Positions 23,220 to 31,435 of a DNA stretch of 33,773 bases are shown piece by piece (position 1 is the first letter of the stretch; every line of letters starts with the position of its first letter). The stretch covers positions 1 to 33,773 of the forward strand of contig RECZ01000128.1 in NCBI GenBank assembly GCA_007693765.1, written 5' to 3'. Source of the DNA: Phycisphaerales bacterium (GTDB lineage: Bacteria; Planctomycetota; Phycisphaerae; Phycisphaerales; UBA1924). The notes under the pieces were generated by a model that was not told the DNA's origin, did not search any database, and saw nothing but the letters and a program-made list of their open reading frames with translations. The translations under genes were made by a program, and so were the position numbers.

Positions 23220-24155
23220 TCAGTTCGTCGGCGCGCCCGGGGCGCCTTCCGGGGGCGGGTTGCGGATCTGGTGCAGCCGGGCGATGGGCGTGCCGGTGGG
23301 GTCGTGGCGCTCGGGCATGAGCCACAGCCAGTAGTCGGACTGGTACCCGCTGCCGGGCCGCAGCGAGACGCGCCGGGCGGAGCCGTCCCAGAACGCGATG
23401 TTGCTCTCGCGGTAGCCGTGCCACCAGCCGATGGGTTGATAGGCTTGGGTGTACTGCTGCTCCGTCAGCACGCCGGGCTCGAGGCTGGCGAAATCCCCGA
23501 GCATCACGGTGAGCGACGGGTTGACGAGCACGGTGTCGGGCCGGTTGTTGTGGGCCCACTTCCGCATGCCGGGGAAGTTGCGCCCGGCGCCATCGATGCT
23601 GCCGACGCGCGCCCAGACCCAGTCGTTGCTGGTGTAGCTGTTGCCGCGCACGCCGAAAGCGGAGTGCATCCATTCGGGGTACAGGAACCAGCTCTGGGGG
23701 TACCCCTGGTTGATGTTATTGCCCGAGCCCGCGATGACAGCGCCGGTGTCGCGGGGGCACTGGTAGACCTCGAAGAGGAAGTGGGGGCTCGTGACCTGCA
23801 GATACTCGTTGATGGGCGGGTTGGTCCGGTTCGCCAGCTGATTGGGCTGCGACGGGTTGACCCAGGTGACGGCGCCGCCCCATCCGCTGCTGTATGGCGG
23901 ATTGGACGTTGGGAGGGGGTTGGCGATGTTCTTTTCGCTGTTCGGGAAGACGCCGCGCGAGGTTACGAAGGCGTGCCACGCCACCGCCAGTTGTCGCTGA
24001 TTGGAGAGGCACACGGCGTCGCGCCCGATGTCGCGGACGCGCGACAGGCCACCGACAAGGAGGCTGATGAGCACGCCGACCACCGCGACGACAACCAAGA
24101 GCTCAATGAGCGTGAACCCCCCACGAAGACTGGTCCGAGAACGGGACCGCTCCAT
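23220..24155 (-). CDS. type II secretion/type IV pilin-like pseudopilin (DUF1559-like)
   Basis: 311 aa. The prepilin signal is textbook: a basic leader, then GG|FTLIELLVVVAVVGVLIS with cleavage between G13 and F14 and the conserved Glu at mature position 5 (E18). The globular part contains ESNIAFWDGSARRVSL near the C-terminus, like the H-X9-DG end of the DUF1559 family that planctomycetes carry in many copies. It is processed by a prepilin peptidase and assembled or anchored in the inner membrane. Neighbouring genes show no other secretion component. TACACT lies 6 nt before the ATG and there is no Shine-Dalgarno. Confidence 0.88.
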   Translation of the reverse strand: MERSRSRTSLRGGFTLIELLVVVAVVGVLISLLVGGLSRVRDIGRDAVCLSNQRQLAVAWHAFVTSRGVFPNSEKNIANPLPTSNPPYSSGWGGAVTWVNPSQPNQLANRTNPPINEYLQVTSPHFLFEVYQCPRDTGAVIAGSGNNINQGYPQSWFLYPEWMHSAFGVRGNSYTSNDWVWARVGSIDGAGRNFPGMRKWAHNNRPDTVLVNPSLTVMLGDFASLEPGVLTEQQYTQAYQPIGWWHGYRESNIAFWDGSARRVSLRPGSGYQSDYWLWLMPERHDPTGTPIARLHQIRNPPPEGAPGAPTN

Positions 24156-24161
24156 GGAGGC

Positions 24162-24189
24162 AGTGTACCCCCGCGCCGCGGCAAGACAA
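24162..24189 (-). promoter_or_regulatory. candidate promoter of the pseudopilin gene, leaderless
   Basis: Minus-strand TTGTCT (24184-24189), 16 bp, TACACT (24162-24167), then 6 nt to the ATG. The divergent region 24156-24427 otherwise shows only GC-rich sequence. Confidence 0.42.
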
Positions 24190-24427
24190 CCTCGATTCGC
24201 CACTGGCCGACGCCGCGTCGGCCCCCGGGTTTCGGTGAAGGGGCGTCCGGGTATGCAGTCGGTGGGGTCCGGGGAAGAGACATTCCTCGGGGGCAGGCTT
24301 CCGGGGGTGGGCGGAACTCTGGCGCGGAGGGAGCGTCTGACCGATGGTGGAGGCACGACCCCACGCCGCGACGCATCGCCGTCGCGGGTTTGCGTCGTCG
24401 CACGCACGTAGTGAGGATGTACAGGAT

Positions 24428-25987
24428 ATGAGGACCATGTCGCATCGTTTGTTGTCCGTGGCCGCACTGACCGTGTGCGCCGCGCCCGCGCTCGCCGAGC
24501 CCCCGCTCTTCCAGATCTCCATCCCGCCGCTCGTCGAGGGCGGCCCCTTCACGGGCAGGTTGGTGGTCTACCTGATCGCGGAGGACGCCAAGGTCGACCG
24601 GCGGCTCAGCCCGATCGACGGCCCCTTCTTCGACGACCCGCAGCCGATGTTCAGCATGCGGCTCGAGAACGTGGAGGCGGGCGAGGCGTTCATGTTCAAG
24701 GACGAGGCGTACTTCCCCGTCCCCCTCGCAGACCTCCCCGCGGGGCGCTACCAAGCCATGGTGGTGCTCGATCGCTCCATGACGCACAGCGCATGGAACA
24801 AGGAGGAGGGGGCCTTGGTGTCCCCCCGGCGCGCGTTTGACCACGACCCCGAGACGCAGCCCGCCTATGTGCAGTTTCAGCTCCTCAACCACGAGATCCA
24901 GCCCATCCCCATGCTCGAGGGCGTCGAGCTCTTCGAGACCTCCAGCACGCTGCTGACGCAATTTCGCGGCATGCCCGTCACCCTGCGGGCCGGCGTCGTC
25001 TACCCGGAAGATTACGACCCGGACCGCGAATACGCCGCGGTGTATTGGATCCCCAGCTTCGGCACCGTGCCCGAGTTCGGCGGCGATCACCGCGACGCAT
25101 GGCTCGAGGTGCACCGGCGCACCCGCGTCCCCGGTCCCCCCGTGCACCCGCTCTGGCGCGACGCGTTCTTCATCTCGCTCGACCCGCAGGGCCAGTTCGG
25201 CCACCATCTCTTCGCCGACTCCGATAACAATGGGCCCGTCGGGCGCGCTCTGATCGAGGAGCTCATCCCGGCCCTCGAAACGAAATACAACCTCCGGCCC
25301 GAGCCCGAGGCCCGCATCCTGCGCGGCCACTCCTCCGGCGGCTGGTCGTCGATCTGGCTGGCCATGAAATACCCAGAGACCTTCGGCGGCGCGTGGTCGA
25401 GCGCCCCGGACCCGGTGGACTTCCGCGCCTTTCAGCTCGTCAACATCTACGAAGACCAGAACATGTACTTCGACGACGACGGCTTCGAGCGCCCCAGCTA
25501 CCGCTCCGGCGGCAACGTCCTCATGACCATCCGCGAAGAGAACCGTATGGAGTACGTCTTGGGCTCCCGGTTCGAGGGCGCGCAGCAGTGGGGCTCTTGG
25601 CAGGCGGTCTTCGGGACCCGCGCTCGCGACGGCATGCCGCGCCCGCTCTTCAACATCGACACCGGCGTCATCGACCGGCAGGTCGCCGAGAGCTTCAAGC
25701 GCTTCGACATCGGCCATCTGGTGCGCACCAACCCCGACAAGTACGCCCCCATCTTCCGCGACCGCATCCGCATCGTCTGCGGCGAAGATGACAACTTCTA
25801 CCTCGAGGGCGCCGTGCGCAAGCTCAAGGCCGCGCTCGAGGAAGCCGGCGCCGTCGGCGGCGAAGGGTATTGCGAGCTCGTCCCCGGCGCCGACCACGGC
25901 TCGGTGATCATCCGCGCGAATCAGAACATCCTCATGGATCAGATGCTCGATCACCTCCGCGACCACGGCTTCCCCGCCCGCCCCTGA
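24428..25987 (+). CDS. secreted esterase, enterochelin-esterase/esterase D-like alpha/beta hydrolase
   Basis: 519 aa. A Sec signal peptide with cleavage after ALA (residue 23). The hydrolase domain lies in the C-terminal half: RAGVVYPEDYDPDREYAAVYWIP opens it, the nucleophile elbow is GHSSGGWSS (Ser302), and His490 in GADHGS follows; D454 or D455 in GEDDN could complete the triad. The N-terminal 190 residues form a beta domain of the kind preceding enterochelin esterases. Natural substrate unknown. The start ATG 24428 has GAGGA some 10 nt upstream; a second ATG at 24437 is nearly equivalent. A clear intrinsic terminator follows. Confidence 0.83.
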   Translation: MRTMSHRLLSVAALTVCAAPALAEPPLFQISIPPLVEGGPFTGRLVVYLIAEDAKVDRRLSPIDGPFFDDPQPMFSMRLENVEAGEAFMFKDEAYFPVPLADLPAGRYQAMVVLDRSMTHSAWNKEEGALVSPRRAFDHDPETQPAYVQFQLLNHEIQPIPMLEGVELFETSSTLLTQFRGMPVTLRAGVVYPEDYDPDREYAAVYWIPSFGTVPEFGGDHRDAWLEVHRRTRVPGPPVHPLWRDAFFISLDPQGQFGHHLFADSDNNGPVGRALIEELIPALETKYNLRPEPEARILRGHSSGGWSSIWLAMKYPETFGGAWSSAPDPVDFRAFQLVNIYEDQNMYFDDDGFERPSYRSGGNVLMTIREENRMEYVLGSRFEGAQQWGSWQAVFGTRARDGMPRPLFNIDTGVIDRQVAESFKRFDIGHLVRTNPDKYAPIFRDRIRIVCGEDDNFYLEGAVRKLKAALEEAGAVGGEGYCELVPGADHGSVIIRANQNILMDQMLDHLRDHGFPARP

Positions 25988-26016
25988 CGCGGCCACGAAT
26001 ACAACACCGCACACGA

Positions 26017-26045
26017 CGGACGGGCCACGCGGCCCGTCCGTTTTT
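26017..26045 (+). terminator. intrinsic terminator of the esterase gene
   Basis: A perfect 10-bp stem (26017-26026 with 26031-26040), ACGC loop, then TTTTT. It is the only hairpin with a proper U-tract in the window. Confidence 0.88.
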
Positions 26046-26065
26046 CGTTGCGGTGGGGCCGAGGC

Positions 26066-26902
26066 TCAGGCGACGGGCGACTCCTCGCGCAACGCCGCGT
26101 GCTCGCCCGCGGGGTCGATGCGCAGGTACCGGCTGAGGATCCGCGTGCCCAGATAGAACGGGCCCGTGTCCAGCAGCGCCACGATCACTTTGAAGGCGTA
26201 GCCGGAGACGATGAAGAACACCAGTTGCGGCCAAAGGTCGCGCTGGTCGTCGATGGGCAGCAGCCCGACGTAGAAGTGCGTGATCAGGATGACCGCCGTG
26301 GTGTCCACGAGTTGGCTGACCACGGTCGATCCGTTGTTGCGCAGCCACAGGTGCTTGCCCTTGGTCAGCCGCTTCCAGAAGTGGAAGACGTGGACGTCCG
26401 TCAGTTGGGCCGCGAGGTAGGCGATCATCGAGGCCGCGACGGCGCCGAACGCGGCGGTCTTGATCTCGAAGAAGAGCGGCAGCCGCTCGCCCGCCTCGCG
26501 TAGCTCCTGCAGCGAGGGGTCCGGCGCGGGGGGCAGCACGGAGCCGATCCACAGGATGAACACTACCCACAGGTTGATGAGGAACCCCACGAACACCACG
26601 AAGTTCGCGCGGCGCCGGCCGTAGAGCTCGCTGATGAAATCCGTGCAGAGGAACGTGATGGGGTAGGGCAGCACGCCGATGGCGACGAACAGCGGGAACG
26701 AGAAGCCCTCGGTGATCGGGATCTGCACGCCCACGAAGCGCGTCACGCCCAGGATGTTGAGCATCGCCAGCGTGCCCACGAAGATACCCGCCAGCACGAG
26801 GAACACCCGCTCGCGCCGCTCGTGCAGCACGCTCGGGTCGAGGCGGGCGAGGCCGGGGAACGTCGCCTGATGGTTCGGGTTGAGCGCAGTGGGGGTCGGC
26901 AC
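26066..26902 (-). CDS. queuosine precursor transporter (VUT/YhhQ family)
   Basis: 278 aa with about six membrane helices between residues 33 and 250. The family motif region is FLCTDFISELYGRRRA (85-100), followed by a later STVVSQLVDTTAVILI. YhhQ imports queuosine precursors (preQ0/preQ1) for tRNA wobble modification. A hydrophilic loop around residues 120-150 is longer than in E. coli YhhQ. The GTG start (26900-26902) has TATCGT 8 nt upstream and no Shine-Dalgarno. The esterase terminator separates it from the gene on the other strand. Confidence 0.9.
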   Translation of the reverse strand: MPTPTALNPNHQATFPGLARLDPSVLHERRERVFLVLAGIFVGTLAMLNILGVTRFVGVQIPITEGFSFPLFVAIGVLPYPITFLCTDFISELYGRRRANFVVFVGFLINLWVVFILWIGSVLPPAPDPSLQELREAGERLPLFFEIKTAAFGAVAASMIAYLAAQLTDVHVFHFWKRLTKGKHLWLRNNGSTVVSQLVDTTAVILITHFYVGLLPIDDQRDLWPQLVFFIVSGYAFKVIVALLDTGPFYLGTRILSRYLRIDPAGEHAALREESPVA

Positions 26903-26910
26903 GGCGGATC

Positions 26911-26916
26911 ACGATA
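26911..26916 (-). promoter_or_regulatory. candidate -10 hexamer TATCGT, leaderless transporter start
   Basis: Minus-strand TATCGT ends 8 nt before the GTG of the queuosine-precursor transporter gene. Confidence 0.38.
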
Positions 26917-27030
26917 CCCACATACATGAGGGCTGGGATGTGAGGATCGATCGGACCCGCGTGGTTTGGCTGGAGAGGCGCCCAACGAGCGTAGACCCGA
27001 GCGGGACGGGGCGAACCCGGCGGCCTTCGC

Positions 27031-27059
27031 TTGTGCCCGTCGCCGGCCGGCCGCATAAT
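27031..27059 (+). promoter_or_regulatory. candidate promoter of the beta-helix gene
   Basis: TTGTGC (27031-27036), 17 bp, CATAAT (27054-27059), five of six matches in the -10. The leader would be about 48 nt and ends with GGAG 8 nt before the ATG, as expected for a led transcript. Confidence 0.5.
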
Positions 27060-27114
27060 GCGCTATCGATCAGCCCATCGTGGAATCTTGTGGCTTACAG
27101 AGCGGAGACAAAGC

Positions 27115-28257
27115 ATGCAGAACGACGACGTATTCGATCGGCGCGTCTTACTCGCCGGACTCGGCGCCGCGGGCGCGTTCGCAGCCACCCGCTCGCTGCG
27201 CGCAGGCGATCTGAACCCGCCGGCGGGTCCGATCTCTCCGACGATGAAAACGCTCGATGAGATCGAGCCGCGCACAGCGATCAATGCGCAGAATACGCCA
27301 GGTGACACGGATTGTCTGTACAGGATCTCGCAGCCGGGTTCGTATTACGTCACCGAGAACCTGCACGGTGAGAGCGGCAAGAGCGGCATCTGCATCGACT
27401 CCGAGAACGTGAAGGTCGACCTGATGGGCTTTTCTATCGTCGGCGCCCCAGGATCGCTGTACGGCGTCTTCGTGCGGTCCTTTCGGAGGAGCATCCGTTT
27501 GCACAACGGATCAGTGGAGCAATGGGGACTGGATGGCGTGAATTTGGTCGACGGCGATTTGTCCGGCGTCAATCATGAGGTCGATGCCGTGTTTGTCTCG
27601 CAGAATAACGGGCGGGGCATCCGAGTCGGCGCCAACAGCGTGATCCAGAACTGCATCGCGTTCAACAACGGCACAATCGGGATTTCCGGCGGGGTGAACG
27701 CGATTATCTCGCACTGTGTCGCGCGAACATCCGGCAACGTCGGGATCGCGGGAGGCGCCGGCGGCACGATGATGCACTGCGCTGCGGAGCAGAACGCCAG
27801 CCATGGCTTGTTCACCAGCAACAGCGGTCTCGTCCTGCATTGCAACTCCCTGAACAACGAGGGGAATGGAATCCACGTGGGCGTCGCGAGCATGGTCTCG
27901 CATTGCACCGCCGCCGGCAACACGATCAGCGGCATCCGATTGAACGGGCGGTCGATCGCGTTGAACAATGTCTGCCAGTCCAACAATGCCGTCGGGGATG
28001 GGGCGGGCATTCTCATATCGAACGCTCGCAACCGTGTCGAGGGGAATAACTGCGTTTTGAACGGTGTCGGCATCCGCGCCACGACCGGCGGACATTTCAT
28101 CGCTCGGAACACGTGCTCCGGCAACGTCGTCAACTGGGACATCGCCGCCAACAACGCGTGCCTTGTCGTCAATGCGACGCTCGGGAGCGCGTTCGCCGGC
28201 AATGCGGGCGGCGTATCCACCGGCTCGACCGATCCGAACGCGAACTACACCTACTGA
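27115..28257 (+). CDS. Tat-exported right-handed beta-helix protein
   Basis: 380 aa. The N-terminus FDRRVLLAGLGAAGAF has twin arginines (9-10) before a hydrophobic core, a Tat-type signal with Asp in place of the usual Ser/Thr. From about residue 90 to 350 there are repeated coils of roughly 22 residues rich in N, G, I and V (NGRGIRVGANSVIQNCIAF, HGLFTSNSGLVLHCNSLN and so on), a parallel beta-helix of the pectate-lyase type. No catalytic triad is evident; it may bind or cleave polysaccharide. The gene has more A+T in codon third positions than its neighbours, by eye. GGAG lies 8 nt before the ATG. Confidence 0.8.
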   Translation: MQNDDVFDRRVLLAGLGAAGAFAATRSLRAGDLNPPAGPISPTMKTLDEIEPRTAINAQNTPGDTDCLYRISQPGSYYVTENLHGESGKSGICIDSENVKVDLMGFSIVGAPGSLYGVFVRSFRRSIRLHNGSVEQWGLDGVNLVDGDLSGVNHEVDAVFVSQNNGRGIRVGANSVIQNCIAFNNGTIGISGGVNAIISHCVARTSGNVGIAGGAGGTMMHCAAEQNASHGLFTSNSGLVLHCNSLNNEGNGIHVGVASMVSHCTAAGNTISGIRLNGRSIALNNVCQSNNAVGDGAGILISNARNRVEGNNCVLNGVGIRATTGGHFIARNTCSGNVVNWDIAANNACLVVNATLGSAFAGNAGGVSTGSTDPNANYTY

Positions 28258-28276
28258 CCGCTTCGGCTGACAGCCA

Positions 28277-28301
28277 TCCCGCCCGGGTGCGTCGGGCGGG
28301 A
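28277..28301. terminator. hairpin after the beta-helix gene, no U-tract
   Basis: tcccgccc - 9-base loop - gggcggga, an 8-bp stem 20 bp after the stop. No T run follows. Its right arm overlaps the presumed -35 of thiC. Confidence 0.4.
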
Positions 28302-28326
28302 CATCGCGCCGCCGCGGGTGTACACT
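28298..28326 (+). promoter_or_regulatory. promoter of the thiC transcript
   Basis: GGGACA (28298-28303), 17 bp, TACACT (28321-28326). The hexamer ends 8 nt before the first paired base of the TPP aptamer, just where a transcript carrying the aptamer should begin. This supports TACACT as the -10 form of this organism. Confidence 0.6.
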
Positions 28327-28334
28327 CCCCATGT

Positions 28335-28423
28335 TCGCTCGGGGCGCCCCCGCCGCACGTGCGCGAGGGGCTGAGACGCACCCGTAGAACCTGATCCGGT
28401 TCGCACCGGCGTAGGGAACGCGA
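28335..28423 (+). ncRNA. TPP riboswitch (THI element)
   Basis: The aptamer core is present in order: CTCGGGGCGCCC, GGGGCTGAGA, ACCC, GAACCTGATCCGGTTC and the closing ACCGGCGTAGGGAA. P1 pairs TCGC (28335-28338) with GCGA (28420-28423). P3 has an extra inner GCACGTGC helix. Thiamine diphosphate binding to such elements lowers expression of thiamine genes, here thiC. No terminator hairpin with U-tract lies between the aptamer and thiC, so control is more likely at translation. Confidence 0.93.
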
Positions 28424-28426
28424 CGC

Positions 28427-28528
28427 ATGAGGCTCCGCCAGACATCTCGGCGTGCAGACACGTGCGCGACGCGCTCCCGAGCGCCGTCCGACGTACGCCA
28501 CCGCACCGCCGAGGTCCCCCATGCCTGA
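28427..28528 (+). CDS. candidate upstream ORF in the thiC leader
   Basis: ATG 28427 opens 33 codons ending in TGA 28526-28528, which overlaps the thiC start at 28521 by 8 bp in another frame. AGGGA (28413-28417), 9 nt upstream, is part of the conserved 3' end of the TPP aptamer and could be its Shine-Dalgarno. The peptide ([13 protein letters not shown]...) is Arg-rich and matches nothing known to me. It may be a translated leader that couples to thiC, or chance. Confidence 0.35.
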   Translation: MRLRQTSRRADTCATRSRAPSDVRHRTAEVPHA

Positions 28529-30509
28529 CACATCCGCACCCGCCCGCCGCCTCCCCCTCCGCGGCGCCCACAACCCCTCCACGAACCGCGAGGGCACCTC
28601 GCCCGGCTCCTTCGCCAACGCCCCGGACGTGGGCGGCCCGCTCGCCTACTCCTCGCCCGACACGCCCGGCATGCCTGCGCCGTCGGGCAAGACGGCGTGG
28701 GACTTCCTGCCCGAGGGGTGGTCCGTGGTCGATCTCCGGGCCGCCCCCGCCGGTGCGCCCGCGTGGGTGGGGGACGTCGAGTCAGCCAACCCACACGTGC
28801 CGGCGCGCACCCGCGTCGACGCGAGCGGCTGCGGCGCCTGTCTCGGCGACGATCGCGCGTTCGTCGAGTTCACCACCGCCCGGGGTGGGCGCCTCCGCGT
28901 GCTCTATCCGCGCGGGTTCAGGCCCGTCACGCAACTGGAGCACGCGCGGCTGGGGATCGTCACGCCCCAGATGCAGCACGTCGCGACGCGCGAGCCGCAC
29001 CTCGCGGCGGAGCAGGTCCGCGACGAGATCGCCTCCGGTCGCATGATCCTGCCGGCGAACGTCCACCACCTTGCGCACAACCTCGAACCGATGGTCATCG
29101 GGCGGGCCTCGCGCACCAAGGTGAACGCCAACATGGGCGCCTCGCCCGTGTCATCGGGGACGGAGGAAGAGGTCGAGAAGCTGCGCTGGGCGGAGAAGTG
29201 GGGGGGCGACACGGTGATGGACCTGAGCACCGGGGGCGACCTCGACGCCTGCCGCGCCGCGATCATCGCCAACTCCACCGTGCCCATCGGCACCGTGCCC
29301 ATCTACTCGATGATCATCGGGCGCCGCCTCGAAGACCTCACGCCCGAGGTCATCTTCGAGTCGCTGCGGCATCAGGCGCGTCAGGGCGTGGACTACTTCA
29401 CGATCCACGCCGGCGTGCGCAAGGCGCACCTGAAGTTCATCCGCGACCGTCTCATCGGCATCGTCTCGCGCGGCGGGTCACTCCTCGCCAAGTGGTGCCT
29501 CGTGCACAACGCCGAGAACCCGATGTACGACCACTTCGACGCCATCTGCGACATCATGCGCGAGCACGACGTGTCCTTCTCGCTGGGCGACGGCCTCCGC
29601 CCCGGCGGCCTCGCCGACGCCACGGACGAGGCACAGCTCGCGGAGCTCGAGACGCTGGGCGAGCTCACCGAGCGCGCGTGGCGGCGCGGCTGCCAGGTGA
29701 TGGTCGAGGGCCCCGGCCACGTGCCCTTCGATCAGATCGAGTTCAACATGAAGGCCCAGCGCACGATCTGCCACGGTGCGCCCTTCTACGTGCTCGGCCC
29801 GCTGGTGACGGACATCTTCCCCGGGTACGACCACATCACCTCGTGCATCGGCGCCACCGCCGCGGCGTACCACGGGGCGTCCATGCTCTGCTACGTCACG
29901 CCCAAGGAGCACCTGGGCCTGCCCAAGAAGGACGACGTGAAGCAGGGCTGCGTGGCGTACAAGATCGCGGCCCACGCCGCGGACGTCGCGCTGGGCATCC
30001 CCCACACCCGCGACCGCGACGACGACCTGACCAAGGCCCGCGCCGCGCTGAATTGGGAGCGACACTTCGAGCTCTCCTTCGACCCCGACCTTGCGCGAGC
30101 CTTCCACGACGAGGACCTCGACGTCGACACGGACTTCTGCGCCATGTGCGGCCACGACTGGTGCTCCGTGCGCATCAGCAAGGAGATCCAAGAGTTCGCC
30201 TCCGGCAAGGCCGAGGGCTTCGAGCGTCTGGGCGGTAAAGACGGCGCGACCCCGGGGGCGCCGAAGATTTCCGCGGCCCTTTCGCCCGAGCAGCAGGAGA
30301 TCCTTCGCCAGCGGGGCGTGCTCAGCCCGGAGGAGATCCACCGCCTCGCCGCCAAGACCCGCAAGGCGGTGGGCGCGGACGCCGACAAGGCGTCCTGCCA
30401 CTCCGACTACGTCGATCCGGACAAGGCGAAGCAGGTGCAGCAGCAGAAACTCGTGCAGGTGGACGTCCGCCCGGCGATGAACGTGCCCAAGCATGACAGC
30501 GTGATCTGA
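28521..30509 (+). CDS. thiC: phosphomethylpyrimidine synthase
   Basis: 662 aa. ThiC is the radical-SAM enzyme that rearranges aminoimidazole ribotide to HMP phosphate in thiamine synthesis. Typical blocks are [72 protein letters not shown] and [13 protein letters not shown]. The non-standard radical-SAM cluster motif CAMCGHDWC (C540, C543, C548) is intact. About 75 residues follow the usual domain. The start ATG 28521 has GAGG 7 nt upstream; the in-frame GTG 28452 would only add a low-complexity arm. The TPP riboswitch lies 98 nt upstream. Confidence 0.96.
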   Translation: MPDTSAPARRLPLRGAHNPSTNREGTSPGSFANAPDVGGPLAYSSPDTPGMPAPSGKTAWDFLPEGWSVVDLRAAPAGAPAWVGDVESANPHVPARTRVDASGCGACLGDDRAFVEFTTARGGRLRVLYPRGFRPVTQLEHARLGIVTPQMQHVATREPHLAAEQVRDEIASGRMILPANVHHLAHNLEPMVIGRASRTKVNANMGASPVSSGTEEEVEKLRWAEKWGGDTVMDLSTGGDLDACRAAIIANSTVPIGTVPIYSMIIGRRLEDLTPEVIFESLRHQARQGVDYFTIHAGVRKAHLKFIRDRLIGIVSRGGSLLAKWCLVHNAENPMYDHFDAICDIMREHDVSFSLGDGLRPGGLADATDEAQLAELETLGELTERAWRRGCQVMVEGPGHVPFDQIEFNMKAQRTICHGAPFYVLGPLVTDIFPGYDHITSCIGATAAAYHGASMLCYVTPKEHLGLPKKDDVKQGCVAYKIAAHAADVALGIPHTRDRDDDLTKARAALNWERHFELSFDPDLARAFHDEDLDVDTDFCAMCGHDWCSVRISKEIQEFASGKAEGFERLGGKDGATPGAPKISAALSPEQQEILRQRGVLSPEEIHRLAAKTRKAVGADADKASCHSDYVDPDKAKQVQQQKLVQVDVRPAMNVPKHDSVI

Positions 30510-30612
30510 GCCCGCTGCAGGGAGCGAGCCCGCCATCGAGTGATCCGGCCGCGCGACAGCCACCACGCCAGTGCGTGCCGTAAAAGTCGGCCGGCGCACG
30601 GGCGGGATCGGG

Positions 30613-30618
30613 TACCAT
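30613..30618 (+). promoter_or_regulatory. candidate -10 hexamer TACCAT, leaderless start
   Basis: TACCAT ends 6 nt before ATG 30625, with no Shine-Dalgarno. No clear -35. Confidence 0.35.
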
Positions 30619-30624
30619 CTTGCG

Positions 30625-31227
30625 ATGGACGCACCGAACCCACCCCTCCGCCGCGCTCGCGGCAGCGGCCCCGTGCTTGTCGTTGTCGGTCTGGCGCTGC
30701 TCGTGCTGGGCACGGTGACGGGCTTGGCCGGCGTCTTCTTCGGCGTGCGCAGCGTCGCCACAACGATGCAGCAATCCTTCGTTGCGGTGGATCGCGGCGA
30801 CTGCGAGCGGTTCACCCCCGTCGAGTCGCGGTCCCACACCGTGTGGGTCCGTGATCTGAACGGGCAGGGCATCGATCCGGCATTGATCGCATCGGCGCTG
30901 CGCGTGACAGAGGTGGAGTCCGGGCGCGAAGTCCGAATCGCCGCGTCGATCTCCACCACCATCACGGTGATGGATGTCAAGCGCAAAAGCGTCGGCTCGA
31001 TCGAACTCGTCGCCGGTCGCGAGGTCGAGATCTGTCTGACGGGGAACTCACCCGTCGCGATGATCGAGATCGCGCCGCAGGGGCTCGACGCCGGCGTGCT
31101 CGCGGCCCTTGTGCCCTGCTTCGCCTTCCCCATCGCGTTCGCGGGGCTGGTGATGGCGATCATCGGGGGGATCTTGTGGCTCAGCCGTGCCCCCGGAGCC
31201 CCCGGCGACACCCTCAGCGCTCGCTGA
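30625..31227 (+). CDS. hypothetical protein with two membrane helices
   Basis: 200 aa. Short cytoplasmic arm, helix 1 at about 15-41, an extracytoplasmic domain of some 110 residues (DRGDCERFTPVESRSHTVW at about 55-73) and helix 2 at about 155-186 with a short tail. The domain is beta-rich, with no family I recognise. A longer in-frame start at 30571 is possible; ATG 30625 is favoured by the -10-like TACCAT. It stands between thiC and the small AsmA-like gene, with intergenic gaps on both sides, so it is likely a separate unit. Confidence 0.65.
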   Translation: MDAPNPPLRRARGSGPVLVVVGLALLVLGTVTGLAGVFFGVRSVATTMQQSFVAVDRGDCERFTPVESRSHTVWVRDLNGQGIDPALIASALRVTEVESGREVRIAASISTTITVMDVKRKSVGSIELVAGREVEICLTGNSPVAMIEIAPQGLDAGVLAALVPCFAFPIAFAGLVMAIIGGILWLSRAPGAPGDTLSAR

Positions 31228-31409
31228 CCATCCGCGCAGCCCAACGTTGACGCTTGTCATAGATGCGCTGACGTCATCCCCCGTGCCACCCACGCATCCG
31301 AGTGTTGTTCGCGATTCATCGTTACCGATGACGCTCGGGGCGCTCCCGGCCGACGGCCGGCGTCCTCGCGGGCATCGGTGTTGCGGCCGCACCCCTCGCA
31401 CCGCCGAAG

Positions 31410-31415
31410 TAGAAT
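31410..31415 (+). promoter_or_regulatory. candidate -10 hexamer TAGAAT
   Basis: TAGAAT lies 20 nt before the ATG of the small AsmA-like gene and leaves a leader of about 14 nt that contains AAGGAG. Confidence 0.35.
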
Positions 31416-31435
31416 CCACACCAAGGAGCCCCCGC

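Noticed and set aside
28452-28520. GTG 28452 as the thiC start
   Set aside because: It has no ribosome site and adds an Arg/Pro-rich arm, whereas ATG 28521 has GAGG at good spacing.
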